Positions 18,355 through 27,180 are shown, counted from the stretch's first letter. The stretch: 34,154 bases of DNA from Candidatus Kapaibacterium sp. (GCA_026418625.1 JAOABA010000040.1:115978-150131); one strand, 5' to 3'. Notes: generated by a model not told the origin, from the letters alone. Made by a program: numbers and translations.

Positions 18355-19116
18355 TTGAAAAAAATATTTACAATCGTTATTTTGTTATTTTTTTTGATAA
18401 ATCTCCAGTATAAACTTTCTGGACAAGGATTTGATTGGCAGTATTCACCCCGATTACCTTTCGAAACACCAACTTTTTTTGTCGGCTTGAACGGGAATTT
18501 AGCTTATTATTTGCATAATGGTTCGATTGATTTCAGGGAGATATACAAATGCTGCACCTTTACTTATGGGGCTGGTTTTGGATCTATTTTCGGAATCAAT
18601 GCCGAATATTGGCAAACTGCAACAATTGCCCTTAGCGGTTCTTTGTCTTATATGACTGTAACTGGGGATTTTGAAGCAGATGGCGAAGCTCTTCCAGTTT
18701 ATCCCTCTGGTCTTTTCTACTATAAAAACGAATTTAACACAAAGCTTTCATATATCACAGTTGAAATGGATGCCAAATACAGGCTATTTTTAACCCATTT
18801 CTTTGCTGGAGTTGGTATTAGATTAGGATTTTTAGTATCAAATAAAAGCGAGTTCTTTGAAAAAATTGTTTCACCTCCTGAAGCAAGATTCAACGATGGC
18901 AGTCAAAAAAGAACTATTGCTAATGGGATTATCTCTGACATACAACCAATTTTCTTCACACCAAAACTAAATTTAGGCTATGATTTGAATTTAGGTTTGG
19001 GAACTTATTCTACTATTTCACTATCCGCAGGACTTCCAATCATCAACATTTCAAAAGATTCCGAATGGTTAAGCTGGATTTTTCAGCTTAACATAAAAAT
19101 TTTTAGAGGCTGGTAA
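18355..19116 (+). CDS. Outer-membrane beta-barrel protein (TTG start)
   Basis: A 253-aa predicted outer-membrane protein. It starts at TTG: GAGG at 18344-18347 sits seven bases upstream, and the translation from this codon begins with a textbook signal peptide (MKKIFTIVILLFFLINLQ). No in-frame ATG would keep that signal. The mature part shows alternating hydrophobic and aromatic strands with Gly-rich turns (FFVGLNGNLAYYL, ALSGSLSYMTVTG, HFFAGVGIRLGFLV, LNLGYDLNLGLGTYSTISLS). It ends in an aromatic residue, as barrel proteins often do. It follows the ASH/cohesin-like T9SS protein by 15 bp and may help anchor or export it. No named family is recognised. Confidence 0.8.
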   Translation: MKKIFTIVILLFFLINLQYKLSGQGFDWQYSPRLPFETPTFFVGLNGNLAYYLHNGSIDFREIYKCCTFTYGAGFGSIFGINAEYWQTATIALSGSLSYMTVTGDFEADGEALPVYPSGLFYYKNEFNTKLSYITVEMDAKYRLFLTHFFAGVGIRLGFLVSNKSEFFEKIVSPPEARFNDGSQKRTIANGIISDIQPIFFTPKLNLGYDLNLGLGTYSTISLSAGLPIINISKDSEWLSWIFQLNIKIFRGW

Positions 19117-19163
19117 AAAAAATTTGAAGGAAAAAAGAAGTTTTTTTTTGTAGAAAGTTTAAT

Positions 19164-19257
19164 TATATTTGTATTGATTATGCTCTTAATTAAAAATGTT
19201 TTGATTAAATTATTAATGTTCTTTGCCTAAAATTTTTGTTTTCTTAATATAATTTTG
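19164..19257 (+). promoter_or_regulatory. Two candidate -7 boxes upstream of the IgGFc-like gene
   Basis: TATATTTG at 19164-19171 and TAATTTTG at 19250-19257 both match TAnnTTTG exactly. For the second, TTTG lies at 19222-19225, 24 bases upstream, slightly longer than the usual spacing. It would give a leader of about 75 bases. The region is otherwise AT-rich and without an ORF. Confidence 0.3.
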
Positions 19258-19325
19258 TAGCAAGAAAGCATAAAAATTGGGCTGATAATAGAAAATATCC
19301 TATATAATTCATTAATTTCAAAATA

Positions 19326-19331
19326 AAGGAG
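19326..19331 (+). promoter_or_regulatory. Ribosome-binding site of the IgGFc-like gene
   Basis: AAGGAG lies seven bases before the ATG at 19339, a good match in spacing and sequence. Confidence 0.75.
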
Positions 19332-19338
19332 TCGCCCT

Positions 19339-22044
19339 ATGTTCTTTAAAAAGCTACGAAATTATTTTACAGCAGTGATTTTTACAATCCTGTTAAGCCT
19401 CAATTTGAAGGCACTTGATAATTCCGGTCCTGAGTTTATACTCGCGTTTCTGCCAAATTATACTGGAACAAGCACAGTTCAACTCCATTTAACTAGCGAT
19501 GTCGTTACAAATGTAACAGTTGAGTATCCAGTCAATTCTCCAACATTTACTCAAACAGTTGCTGTTTCTCCCGGTGCCGTTACAATAGTGAATTTACCAA
19601 ATTCAGCACAAAGCAATTGGTTGGATTTAAAGAATATAGCTGGAGCAAACAATTCAGTTAGAGCTTATTCCACTGATGGAAGAAATTTTGTTTGCTATAT
19701 GATTAATATTCAACCATTTACAAGCGATGCAGCACTTGGTTTACCTGTTATTGCATTGAATACCGATTATATAATTGCTTCATATAGACCTATATTTTCA
19801 GATGGAAGTTCATTTGTGATAACAGCAGTATATGATAATACAAATATTACAATAACCCCATCAGTAAATCTTAATGGAGGTAGAACAGCAGGAGTGCCAT
19901 TCAATATTACTTTAAATCGTGGTCAAGGGTATTTCAATACAGGGACAACTAATTCTCAAGCTGGGGACGTAACTGGGACTATTATTACTTCTGACAAGCC
20001 AATTCAAGTAACGAATGGAGAAAGATGTACTAATATCCCACCAGGATACTATGCATGCGACCATATCTTTGAGGTAGCCCATCCTATTCAATCGTGGGGA
20101 CTATCTACGCCTGTTGCTAATCTTCCTTTTAGATCGAGTGGCACAGTTTATAGAATATTAGCATCTCAGGATAATACAACAATAAGAAGAAATGGAACTG
20201 TTATTGCAAATATAAATCGAGGACAATATTTTGAACCTGCTCCACTAACAGGGAATCATCTATTTGAAGCAGACAAACCCATATTTGTTGTTCAATATAT
20301 GTCAGGGCAGGATTTTGGTGGAAGTGGAACAGGTGATCCAGCTATGGGTAATATGATCCCATCTGACCAATATAAATTGGGCTATACTTTTTCAACTGTT
20401 GGAGGAAGTCAATTTTCTCAAAACTTTGTTTCGGTTTACGCACAAAATTCTGATATAGGAACATCAATGAGCATAAATGGTGTCCTTGTTCCTCCAGCTT
20501 CTTTCACCCCAATACCCGGAACAACTTTATCAGCAGCTACAGTTCCTCTTACATCAGGGAGCCATACTACACGTTCTGCTAACAAACACGGAATTACAGT
20601 TGAAGGATACAACAACTATGATTCTTACCTTTATCCCGGTGGAGCTTCATTTACCTTCATAAATATTTTTGGCGACACAATCCCACCACAATGCTCTGCC
20701 ACAAGGGTTGGCGATGAATTTCAAGGTGTAGCAAGAGATACTTATGATATTGACAAAGGTATTTACTTTGTCCAGCTTGCACCCGGAAGCGTCAATCTTC
20801 AATTAACAGTAACACCATTTACTATTGGTGATAAGACTGTTACATTTACAGTAACAAGAATTGATCCTAATCTTGATGCCTCTGGGGAAGTAGTAGTTAC
20901 TGATGGTGCAGGTAATACCTGCTCAAGCCCAATAGTCTTTACAAATGCATTACCACCAACCGTTGTTACACTGGGTGTTAACAGCTTAGGAGGAACGTTT
21001 GCCGATGTTGGTGGAGACGTTACTGACGATGGAGGTGATCCAGTAACTGAGAGAGGTATTGCTTGGAGCATAACAAATTCCAATCCTACTATTGCAGATA
21101 ATGTAATTACCTCAGGTAGTGGTGTTGGTTCATTCAATGCTATGATTTCATCATTACCACCGGGAACTACTGTTTACTATAGAGCTTATGCAATAAACAA
21201 CGGTGGAACTGGTTATGGAGATGTCCTTACATTTACAACACCCTCGGCTGGCAATATTGTCATTTCACTCTCTACTAAAGTTGTTTGCGAAGATCAACCT
21301 GTTGATCTCGGTTCACCTGACGCGATTACTGGAGGATCTGGTTCTTATCAAATCAGATGGATTCCAAATGTTGGTTTATTAAATGCAAACACAATGAATC
21401 CAACCTTGACAAAAGCAAAATTCAGCGGATATTACATTCTTGAAGTTACTGATTATGTTACTGGCGAATATGCCCAATCTGTTATGCTTCTAATGGTTAA
21501 AGAGAAACCTGATGTTTCTTTCCCAACAACCAAATACACTATTACAAGAGGACAATTTGTTAATATTGGTGATGGTATGGCAATCAGGAACGGTAAAGAG
21601 CCTTATACATTCAGATGGACCGACAAAATGGGCTTCAATTCTACTTTGCAAAACCCAAGAGTTAACCCATCTGTCACTACAAGATATTTCTTGATTGTTA
21701 CAGATGCTGATGGATGCCCCTCGAGTGAATATACAATTATTGTCCAAGTTTTAAGAAGAAAAGCAGCAGATGAAGATAAACTAGTTAAATTCAATTTTGG
21801 TGATGTTGCTGTTTACCCAAATCCTGTTAACGGGCAGTTTACAATCAACGCTGACTTTGGAGTTGAAACTGACTTTGAATTGAAGCTAACAAATCTTCTT
21901 GGGCAGGAATTCTTAAGATATTCTGAAGCAAGGATGTCTGTTGTTGAGCAAACATTTAATGTTGAGACATTACCAGCTGGTGTTTATATGTTACATTTCA
22001 AAGCTAATGATGAAACAAAAGTATTTAAATTAATAAAAAATTAA
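19339..22044 (+). CDS. T9SS cargo protein with IgGFc-binding-like domain, Fn3 and PKD-like modules
   Basis: A 901-aa secreted protein. A signal peptide ends near residue 25 (LSLNLKA). Residues about 30-440 resemble the IgGFc-binding N-terminal domain: a Ser/Thr/Asn-rich beta fold with repeated phrases such as LNTDYIIASYRP, ITSDKPIQVTNGE and ADKPIFVVQYM, and a GDPAMGNMIPSDQY segment. After a linker come an Fn3-like domain (about 539-634), two PKD/Ig-like domains (about 637-720 and 723-806) and a type A T9SS sorting domain (819-901, VYPNPVNGQFTINADF ... LPAGVYMLHF). The part from the Fn3-like domain to the end is strongly similar to the end of the next gene. In animals the IgGFc domain is a mucin-like fold; in bacteria it is associated with adhesins, so adhesion is an inference only. 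Confidence 0.88.
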   Translation: MFFKKLRNYFTAVIFTILLSLNLKALDNSGPEFILAFLPNYTGTSTVQLHLTSDVVTNVTVEYPVNSPTFTQTVAVSPGAVTIVNLPNSAQSNWLDLKNIAGANNSVRAYSTDGRNFVCYMINIQPFTSDAALGLPVIALNTDYIIASYRPIFSDGSSFVITAVYDNTNITITPSVNLNGGRTAGVPFNITLNRGQGYFNTGTTNSQAGDVTGTIITSDKPIQVTNGERCTNIPPGYYACDHIFEVAHPIQSWGLSTPVANLPFRSSGTVYRILASQDNTTIRRNGTVIANINRGQYFEPAPLTGNHLFEADKPIFVVQYMSGQDFGGSGTGDPAMGNMIPSDQYKLGYTFSTVGGSQFSQNFVSVYAQNSDIGTSMSINGVLVPPASFTPIPGTTLSAATVPLTSGSHTTRSANKHGITVEGYNNYDSYLYPGGASFTFINIFGDTIPPQCSATRVGDEFQGVARDTYDIDKGIYFVQLAPGSVNLQLTVTPFTIGDKTVTFTVTRIDPNLDASGEVVVTDGAGNTCSSPIVFTNALPPTVVTLGVNSLGGTFADVGGDVTDDGGDPVTERGIAWSITNSNPTIADNVITSGSGVGSFNAMISSLPPGTTVYYRAYAINNGGTGYGDVLTFTTPSAGNIVISLSTKVVCEDQPVDLGSPDAITGGSGSYQIRWIPNVGLLNANTMNPTLTKAKFSGYYILEVTDYVTGEYAQSVMLLMVKEKPDVSFPTTKYTITRGQFVNIGDGMAIRNGKEPYTFRWTDKMGFNSTLQNPRVNPSVTTRYFLIVTDADGCPSSEYTIIVQVLRRKAADEDKLVKFNFGDVAVYPNPVNGQFTINADFGVETDFELKLTNLLGQEFLRYSEARMSVVEQTFNVETLPAGVYMLHFKANDETKVFKLIKN
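20955..22044 (+). repeat. C-terminal module, copy 1 (shared with 25966-27056)
   Basis: About 360 codons encoding Fn3-like, two PKD-like and T9SS sorting domains align nearly end to end with the tail of the following gene. Shared phrases include SPDAITGGSG, FSGYYILEVTDY, TGEYAQSVMLL, PTTKYTI and TIIVQVLRRKA. The similarity also shows at the DNA level over parts of the module. Confidence 0.9.
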
Positions 22045-22069
22045 TTCTGTAAAATCGATGTTGTTCCTT

Positions 22070-22102
22070 GAGGCTGTCTTGTTAGACAGCCTCTTTTTTT
22101 TT
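22070..22102 (+). terminator. Rho-independent terminator after the IgGFc-like gene
   Basis: GAGGCTGTC and GACAGCCTC form a perfect 9-bp stem around a six-base loop, followed by nine T residues, 25 bp after the stop codon. Confidence 0.92.
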
Positions 22103-22181
22103 CTGTTAAACAAAATTAATAAATAATTATTAGGTAATATACAATAATATTTTTAAATTCCATTTTAAAAATAACCTATTT

Positions 22182-22185
22182 GAGG
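22182..22185 (+). promoter_or_regulatory. Ribosome-binding site of the SBBP-repeat gene
   Basis: GAGG lies five bases before the ATG at 22191. This supports that start, which is also where the signal peptide begins. Confidence 0.65.
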
Positions 22186-22190
22186 TTCCT

Positions 22191-25100
22191 ATGAAATTAA
22201 AATTGTTACTCTGTAGCTTAATCCTTGTAGTTATATTACCAAAATGTTTAATATCAAGGACTAATTTTACAAAAAATGAAATTAGTTTCATTGAAAACAA
22301 AGGTCAGATAATTGACCAGAGCGGAAAAATCAACAAAGAGGTACTATTTATAGCAGAAGTCAGCGGCGGAAGCATATTAGTTAAGCCAAGCGGGATCTCC
22401 TTTACTCAGATAAAGACAGATGGCTCACAAAAAAGTTCAAATCGTGATAAGAGATTATCATTATCTAACGGAAAAAATGATATTCTTCAGACATCACAGA
22501 TAGAAAAAGAAACTAAATTTGATTTCTATCGGGTTGATATGGAGTTTAAAAGCTCTAACAAACAAACTGATATTAAAGGTCTTGAATTGCTACAGGATTA
22601 TAACAATTATTATCTTTCTCAATGTCCTGAAGGCATTACACACGTCAGAAAATTCAAGAAAGTGCGTTACGAAAATGTATATGACAAAATTGACTTTGTT
22701 CTTTATGTAAATTCTTCTGGCAAAGTTCAATATGACTTTATTGTTAAACCCGGAGCTAATCCCCAAAACATAAATTTTGCTTTTCAGGGTGCTGAAAGCA
22801 TAAAAATCAAGGATGATGGAAGTTTAATTGTCAAGACACCCTTCGGAGATATTGAGCAAGGGAAACCTCATTCTTATCAGGATAGTCCTGTTCAATCTGA
22901 ATTTATTTTAAACAAAGATAATTCAATATCATTCAAGGTTGGAGATTATGATCAAAATAAGACTCTTACAATAGACCCTCCGACAAGGATCTGGGGAACT
23001 TATTATCAGGGTAATAATTACGAAACCGGGACATCAGTAGCAGTTGATAGTTATGGTAATGTTTATATGGCTGGAGAAGCATTTACAACATATAATATAG
23101 CAACTACTGGTGCCCATCAAAGCAGCTCTGGAGGCTATCGAGATGGTTATATCGTAAAATTCAATAGCGACGGAGAGAGACAATGGGGAACTTACTATGG
23201 TGGTTCACAATATGATCAATTTAATGATATTATTATTGATGCTTCAAATAATATCTATGCTGTTGGACAGACTTCTTCAAACTCGGCAATAGCAACTCCG
23301 GGTTCACACCAATCAACATGGAATGAAACAACTGAAGGATTTATTGTAAAATTTAATACATCTGGGGTAAGGCAATGGGGGACTTATTATGGTGGTTATG
23401 ATTGGGATTGGTGTAGCTCTATTGATGTTGATGCGTCTGGTAACATATATGTTACAGGGACTACTATGTCAAACAATGGTATTGCAACTGCTGGATCGCA
23501 CCAAAGCACTTATGGAGGTGATTATGCTGATGCTTTTCTTGTTAAATTTAACAGTTCGGGTGTAAGACAATGGGGAACGTATTATGGTCAATCTGGTGAT
23601 GGTGAATGGGTTGAACCGGGCTCTGAAGAGGGCATATCAGTTAGTGTTGATCCGAGTGGCTATGTTTATTTAGGTGGACATACTTATTCTCAAGGTATGG
23701 CAACAGCTGGAAGTTATCAATCATCATTAGCTGGCGGATCGGATGTTTTTCTTGTAAAATTTAATAGTTCCGGTGTTAGGCAATGGGCTACTTATTACGG
23801 GGGTTCAGGAGAAGAATTTTGCAATAGAATTGATAATGATTCTTACGGGAATATTTATATAAGTGGAATAACATTATCAACAAATGGTATCGCTACAACA
23901 GGTGCACATCAAACAACGCATGCTGGTGGGGATTTAGATGGATTCTTGGTGAAGCTTAATTCCTCAGGTTCAAGACAATGGGCTACTTATTATGGTGGTG
24001 ATGATTATGAAGGTAATGCCAAAGTCTTTGTTGAAAGCGATAACAAAATACATCTTGTTGGTTCGTCCTATTCCACTAATCAGATAGCAACAACAGGTTC
24101 TCACCAATCTACTTACGGTGGTGGATGGGGTGATGGCTTCTGGGCGGAATTTAATTCCTCAGGAGTTAGACAATGGGGCTCATATTATGGTGGCTATGGA
24201 GAGGATAAATTGAACGGTATCTGTGTTGACAACAATGGTGATTATTTTTTAAGTGGAAGTACAACATCTTATACTGGTATTGCAACTGAAGATGCCCATC
24301 AAACAGAGGTTGGTATGGGAGAAATTGCTGCCTTTCTAGTAAAATTTGGCGGAGAGGAAGGCGAACCTCCACCAACAATAACAATCACTAATGTAAGTAA
24401 ATCTGCTGTTTGCTGTGGTGATGATATACAAGTAACTTTTACAACATCAAGCTCATTTGGTGATGGAAATATTTTTGATATTGAAATATCAAATCCCGAG
24501 GGTAATTTTCTTATTTCTCCTCTCATTTTAGGTTCTTTCGAGGCTACTGAAGGTGGGACTTTCACTGTAACAGTCGCATGTTCAACTGATATTGGAGATG
24601 GACATAGGATTAGAATAGTAAGCACATTTCCTGAAGTTGTTAGTGCTGATAACGGTTCTGACATAAAAATTGTCGAATATCCAACACCCCAAATTACTGG
24701 TGAATTCTTTGTTTGTCCATTTAATTCATACATTTATAGAGCAAATGAAATCAATGGGACATACAAATGGTTAGTTGAAAATGGAACAATTATCGGCTCC
24801 TCAACAAATCAACAGGTGGAAGTAGTTTGGAATAACCCAAATTATAACGGAACGATAAAACTAATAGAAACTAATGAAGGAGAATGCACAGATAGTATTT
24901 CAAATACTGTTATTGTCTTTGATCTTCCTAAACCTACTGTGTATGGGGACGAAGAATTATGCTTAAATCAAGAAGGAGACTATTTTGCTTACATATCAAG
25001 TGGTGAATTTTTCGCATTTAAACAAAATGATACGCATACATTTAAATGGGTTGCCGATGATGGCGGAACAATTATTGGACCTTCAAACGAGGAGGATGTT

Positions 25101-27056
25101 AAAGTCCTTTGGCATAAAGCAGGCTTAAGAACCATTAAGGTTATAGTTACAGATTTATGGGGCTGCGCTGACTCAGTTGAATTCGAAGTTTTAGTTCATA
25201 GCTTACCAGAAAAGCCCGAAATTACCTCAAGCCTTGATATGTTGATGTCTAATTGCACTGATATTAATCAATGGTATCTTAATGGAAATCCTATTTCAGG
25301 AGCAAATAATTATATTTATTTCCCAACACAAACTGGATATTATCAAGTTCAATGTATGGACGAAAATGGATGTGAGTCAGAACTTTCTGATGTATATTTC
25401 TATCAGATTGCTTCGAATTCAATAACAATTACAAGCGTATCAGGAACAAGCTTCTGCACGGGTAATAATTTGAGTGTAACAATTGAAACAACAGGATCTT
25501 TTACAACAGGTAATGTGTTCTCGTTGCAACTGTCAGATAGGTTTGGAAGCTTTTTAAATCCAACAGTTCTTGCCACGATGAATGGTCCATTAGTTAACTC
25601 AATGAATGCAACACTTCCCCATACATTACTCTCTGGAAATGCATACAGATTAAGAGTCATTTCAACTAATCCTGCTGTTACTGGGACTGACAACGGTAGT
25701 AACATTACAATCGGTCAAACACCAACTCCACAATTTACTGGAAATACACAAGTTTGTATAAATCAGACTATTCAATACAGTGCAAATCAGTTCGATGGAT
25801 CCTATCAATGGCAGGTTACCGGCGGAACAATTCAAGGATCATCAACAAGCGATAAAGTAACAGTAAAATGGGGAAATACACCTCCTGCAAGTATCACATT
25901 AATAGAAACATCATCATTTGGCAATTGTCAGACTATTGTTTCAACGCCAGTTCAATTTGTATGTTTCCCGCCTGATGTTCTCACTGTTGGAGTCTTAAAT
26001 TTAAGCGGAACTAATGCCAATCTCGCTGGAAATGTAACAGATGATAACGGTTCACCCGTCACTCAGAGAGGTATTTGTTGGAGTATTTATAACTCTAATC
26101 CAACGATTGATGATTATATCACATCAGAAGGCACCGGTTTAGGTGAATTTAACAGCATAATATCTAACCTACCTCCCGGAACAACTATTTTCTTCAGAGC
26201 TTATGGAATTAACGAAGCCGGAATTGGTTATGGAGATGTTCTAACATTAACCACGCCAAGTCTGAATATGATTGAGATTAACTTAAGTCCAAAGGTTGTT
26301 TGTGAAGATCAGCCTGCAGATCTTGGTTCGCCCGATGCCATTACTGGAGGCTCTGGAGAATACAATATTAGGTGGATTCCAAGGACAGGTTTGATAAATG
26401 AATTCACAATGAATCCAACTTTACTAAGAGCCAGATTCAGTGGATATTATATACTTGAAGTTACTGATTATCAAACCGGTGAATATGCACAGTCAGTAAT
26501 GTTGCTTCTCGTCAAACAGAAACCGGATATTTCGCTCCCAACTACCAAATATACCATTAAAAGAGGGGAATCGGTTAATTTGGGAGACGGATTGGAACTG
26601 AGGAATGGAACACCTCCCTTCACTTATCTTTGGACCGATAAAATAAATTTCCGCTCAGAGGAAGCCAACCCAAGGGTAACACCACAAGTTACAACAAGAT
26701 ACTTCCTTACTGTAACTGACGTTGATGGGTGTTTTTCTGATGAATGGACAATAATTGTTCAGGTCCTAAGAAGAAAAGCATCAGAGGGTTCAGCTTTAGT
26801 AATTGGTAGTGGAACCATTCAAATTTATCCTAATCCGGCAACTTCTTCATTTGTTGTAAATGCTAATTTCGACGAAGATAGTGATATCGACTTGAAATTA
26901 TTTGACATCTTAGGAAGGGAAACTATTAGTTACAATAGAAATAATGTTACTGAAATTGAAGAAAGCTTCAATATTGAAGGTTTAACATCAGGAATATATC
27001 TGATTAAACTGAGAATTAACGGTGAAGAAATGATTTACAAGCTCATTAAACCATAA
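22191..27056 (+). CDS. Giant T9SS cargo protein with SBBP beta-propeller, Ig/PKD modules
   Basis: A 1621-aa secreted protein, the largest here. A signal peptide spans about 1-22. An N-terminal conserved domain runs from about 30 to 260, opening with FIENKGQIIDQSGKINKEVL (the DUF7948-type start seen before SBBP repeats). Residues 267-720 hold seven repeats of about 65 aa, each with W[GA][TS]YYGG, a D.xGN[IV]Y..G strand, GIAT.G.HQS and F[LI]VKFNSSGVRQ. That number fits one seven-bladed propeller. Next come Ig-like and PKD-like domains, including an internally duplicated pair (about 729-909 and 1077-1256). The tail (1259-1621) holds an Fn3-like domain, two PKD-like domains and a type A T9SS sorting domain (IYPNPATSSFVVNANF ... 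LTSGIYLIKL), shared with the previous gene. A surface or adhesive role is inferred; no enzyme motif was found. Confidence 0.92.
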   Translation: MKLKLLLCSLILVVILPKCLISRTNFTKNEISFIENKGQIIDQSGKINKEVLFIAEVSGGSILVKPSGISFTQIKTDGSQKSSNRDKRLSLSNGKNDILQTSQIEKETKFDFYRVDMEFKSSNKQTDIKGLELLQDYNNYYLSQCPEGITHVRKFKKVRYENVYDKIDFVLYVNSSGKVQYDFIVKPGANPQNINFAFQGAESIKIKDDGSLIVKTPFGDIEQGKPHSYQDSPVQSEFILNKDNSISFKVGDYDQNKTLTIDPPTRIWGTYYQGNNYETGTSVAVDSYGNVYMAGEAFTTYNIATTGAHQSSSGGYRDGYIVKFNSDGERQWGTYYGGSQYDQFNDIIIDASNNIYAVGQTSSNSAIATPGSHQSTWNETTEGFIVKFNTSGVRQWGTYYGGYDWDWCSSIDVDASGNIYVTGTTMSNNGIATAGSHQSTYGGDYADAFLVKFNSSGVRQWGTYYGQSGDGEWVEPGSEEGISVSVDPSGYVYLGGHTYSQGMATAGSYQSSLAGGSDVFLVKFNSSGVRQWATYYGGSGEEFCNRIDNDSYGNIYISGITLSTNGIATTGAHQTTHAGGDLDGFLVKLNSSGSRQWATYYGGDDYEGNAKVFVESDNKIHLVGSSYSTNQIATTGSHQSTYGGGWGDGFWAEFNSSGVRQWGSYYGGYGEDKLNGICVDNNGDYFLSGSTTSYTGIATEDAHQTEVGMGEIAAFLVKFGGEEGEPPPTITITNVSKSAVCCGDDIQVTFTTSSSFGDGNIFDIEISNPEGNFLISPLILGSFEATEGGTFTVTVACSTDIGDGHRIRIVSTFPEVVSADNGSDIKIVEYPTPQITGEFFVCPFNSYIYRANEINGTYKWLVENGTIIGSSTNQQVEVVWNNPNYNGTIKLIETNEGECTDSISNTVIVFDLPKPTVYGDEELCLNQEGDYFAYISSGEFFAFKQNDTHTFKWVADDGGTIIGPSNEEDVKVLWHKAGLRTIKVIVTDLWGCADSVEFEVLVHSLPEKPEITSSLDMLMSNCTDINQWYLNGNPISGANNYIYFPTQTGYYQVQCMDENGCESELSDVYFYQIASNSITITSVSGTSFCTGNNLSVTIETTGSFTTGNVFSLQLSDRFGSFLNPTVLATMNGPLVNSMNATLPHTLLSGNAYRLRVISTNPAVTGTDNGSNITIGQTPTPQFTGNTQVCINQTIQYSANQFDGSYQWQVTGGTIQGSSTSDKVTVKWGNTPPASITLIETSSFGNCQTIVSTPVQFVCFPPDVLTVGVLNLSGTNANLAGNVTDDNGSPVTQRGICWSIYNSNPTIDDYITSEGTGLGEFNSIISNLPPGTTIFFRAYGINEAGIGYGDVLTLTTPSLNMIEINLSPKVVCEDQPADLGSPDAITGGSGEYNIRWIPRTGLINEFTMNPTLLRARFSGYYILEVTDYQTGEYAQSVMLLLVKQKPDISLPTTKYTIKRGESVNLGDGLELRNGTPPFTYLWTDKINFRSEEANPRVTPQVTTRYFLTVTDVDGCFSDEWTIIVQVLRRKASEGSALVIGSGTIQIYPNPATSSFVVNANFDEDSDIDLKLFDILGRETISYNRNNVTEIEESFNIEGLTSGIYLIKLRINGEEMIYKLIKP
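22989..24352 (+). repeat. Seven tandem SBBP repeats
   Basis: Seven in-frame units of about 195 bp encode the propeller blades. The junction phrase SSGVRQWGTYYGG or a close variant recurs at each boundary. Units 3, 5 and 6 are the most alike; unit 4 carries an extra six to eight residues (GDGEWVEPGSEEG), and unit 7 is the most diverged. Confidence 0.9.
24375..24920 (+). repeat. Internal Ig+PKD module, copy A
   Basis: It encodes TITITNVSKSAVCCGDD through the end of a PKD-like domain. It matches copy B at 25419-25960 in order and phrase: TITxxS/C start, DNGSDIKI against DNGSNITI, PTPQITG against PTPQFTG, GTIIGSST against GTIQGSST, and LIET. Confidence 0.8.
25419..25960 (+). repeat. Internal Ig+PKD module, copy B
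   Basis: Second copy of the two-domain module at 24375-24920. About 500 bp of other PKD/Ig-like sequence separates the copies. Divergence is high enough to show the duplication is not recent. Confidence 0.8.
25966..27056 (+). repeat. C-terminal module, copy 2 (shared with 20955-22044)
   Basis: Fn3-like, two PKD-like and sorting domains collinear with the tail of the previous gene, with few gaps. The next terminator hairpin also shares the AGGCTGTCT start with that gene's terminator. Confidence 0.9.
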
Positions 27057-27075
27057 ATCAATCAAACTATCATTC

Positions 27076-27106
27076 AAAAAGGCTGTCTCACAAGGGCAGC
27101 CTTTTT
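27076..27106 (+). terminator. Rho-independent terminator after the SBBP-repeat gene
   Basis: AAAAAGGCTG and CAGCCTTTTT form a 10-bp stem, extendable by a wobble pair. The loop is about 11 bases, and the descending arm ends in the T run. It lies 19 bp after the stop and isolates dnaE from the surface block. Confidence 0.85.
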
Positions 27107-27180
27107 AATTCAAATTTGTTCAAAGAGTATATAAAAAAATTTATATTTTGCACCTGCTTTTGTTTGTAGAAGGGGGAAAA

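Noticed and set aside
20799-21137. Minus-strand ORF of 112 aa
   Set aside because: It is antisense to the Fn3-like region of the T9SS gene. The Pro/Thr/Val-rich product mirrors codons of the real gene.
22989-24352. Non-coding minisatellite
   Set aside because: The repeats stay in frame and encode SBBP blades with conserved residues, so they are a protein feature.
24299-24733. Minus-strand ORF of 144 aa
   Set aside because: It lies wholly within the SBBP gene, whose frame is well supported by repeats and domains. The opposite frame shows no family features.
27148-27180. Upstream TTG start for dnaE
   Set aside because: The added 11 residues have no counterpart in DnaE proteins, and AGGGGG sits just before the ATG at 27181.
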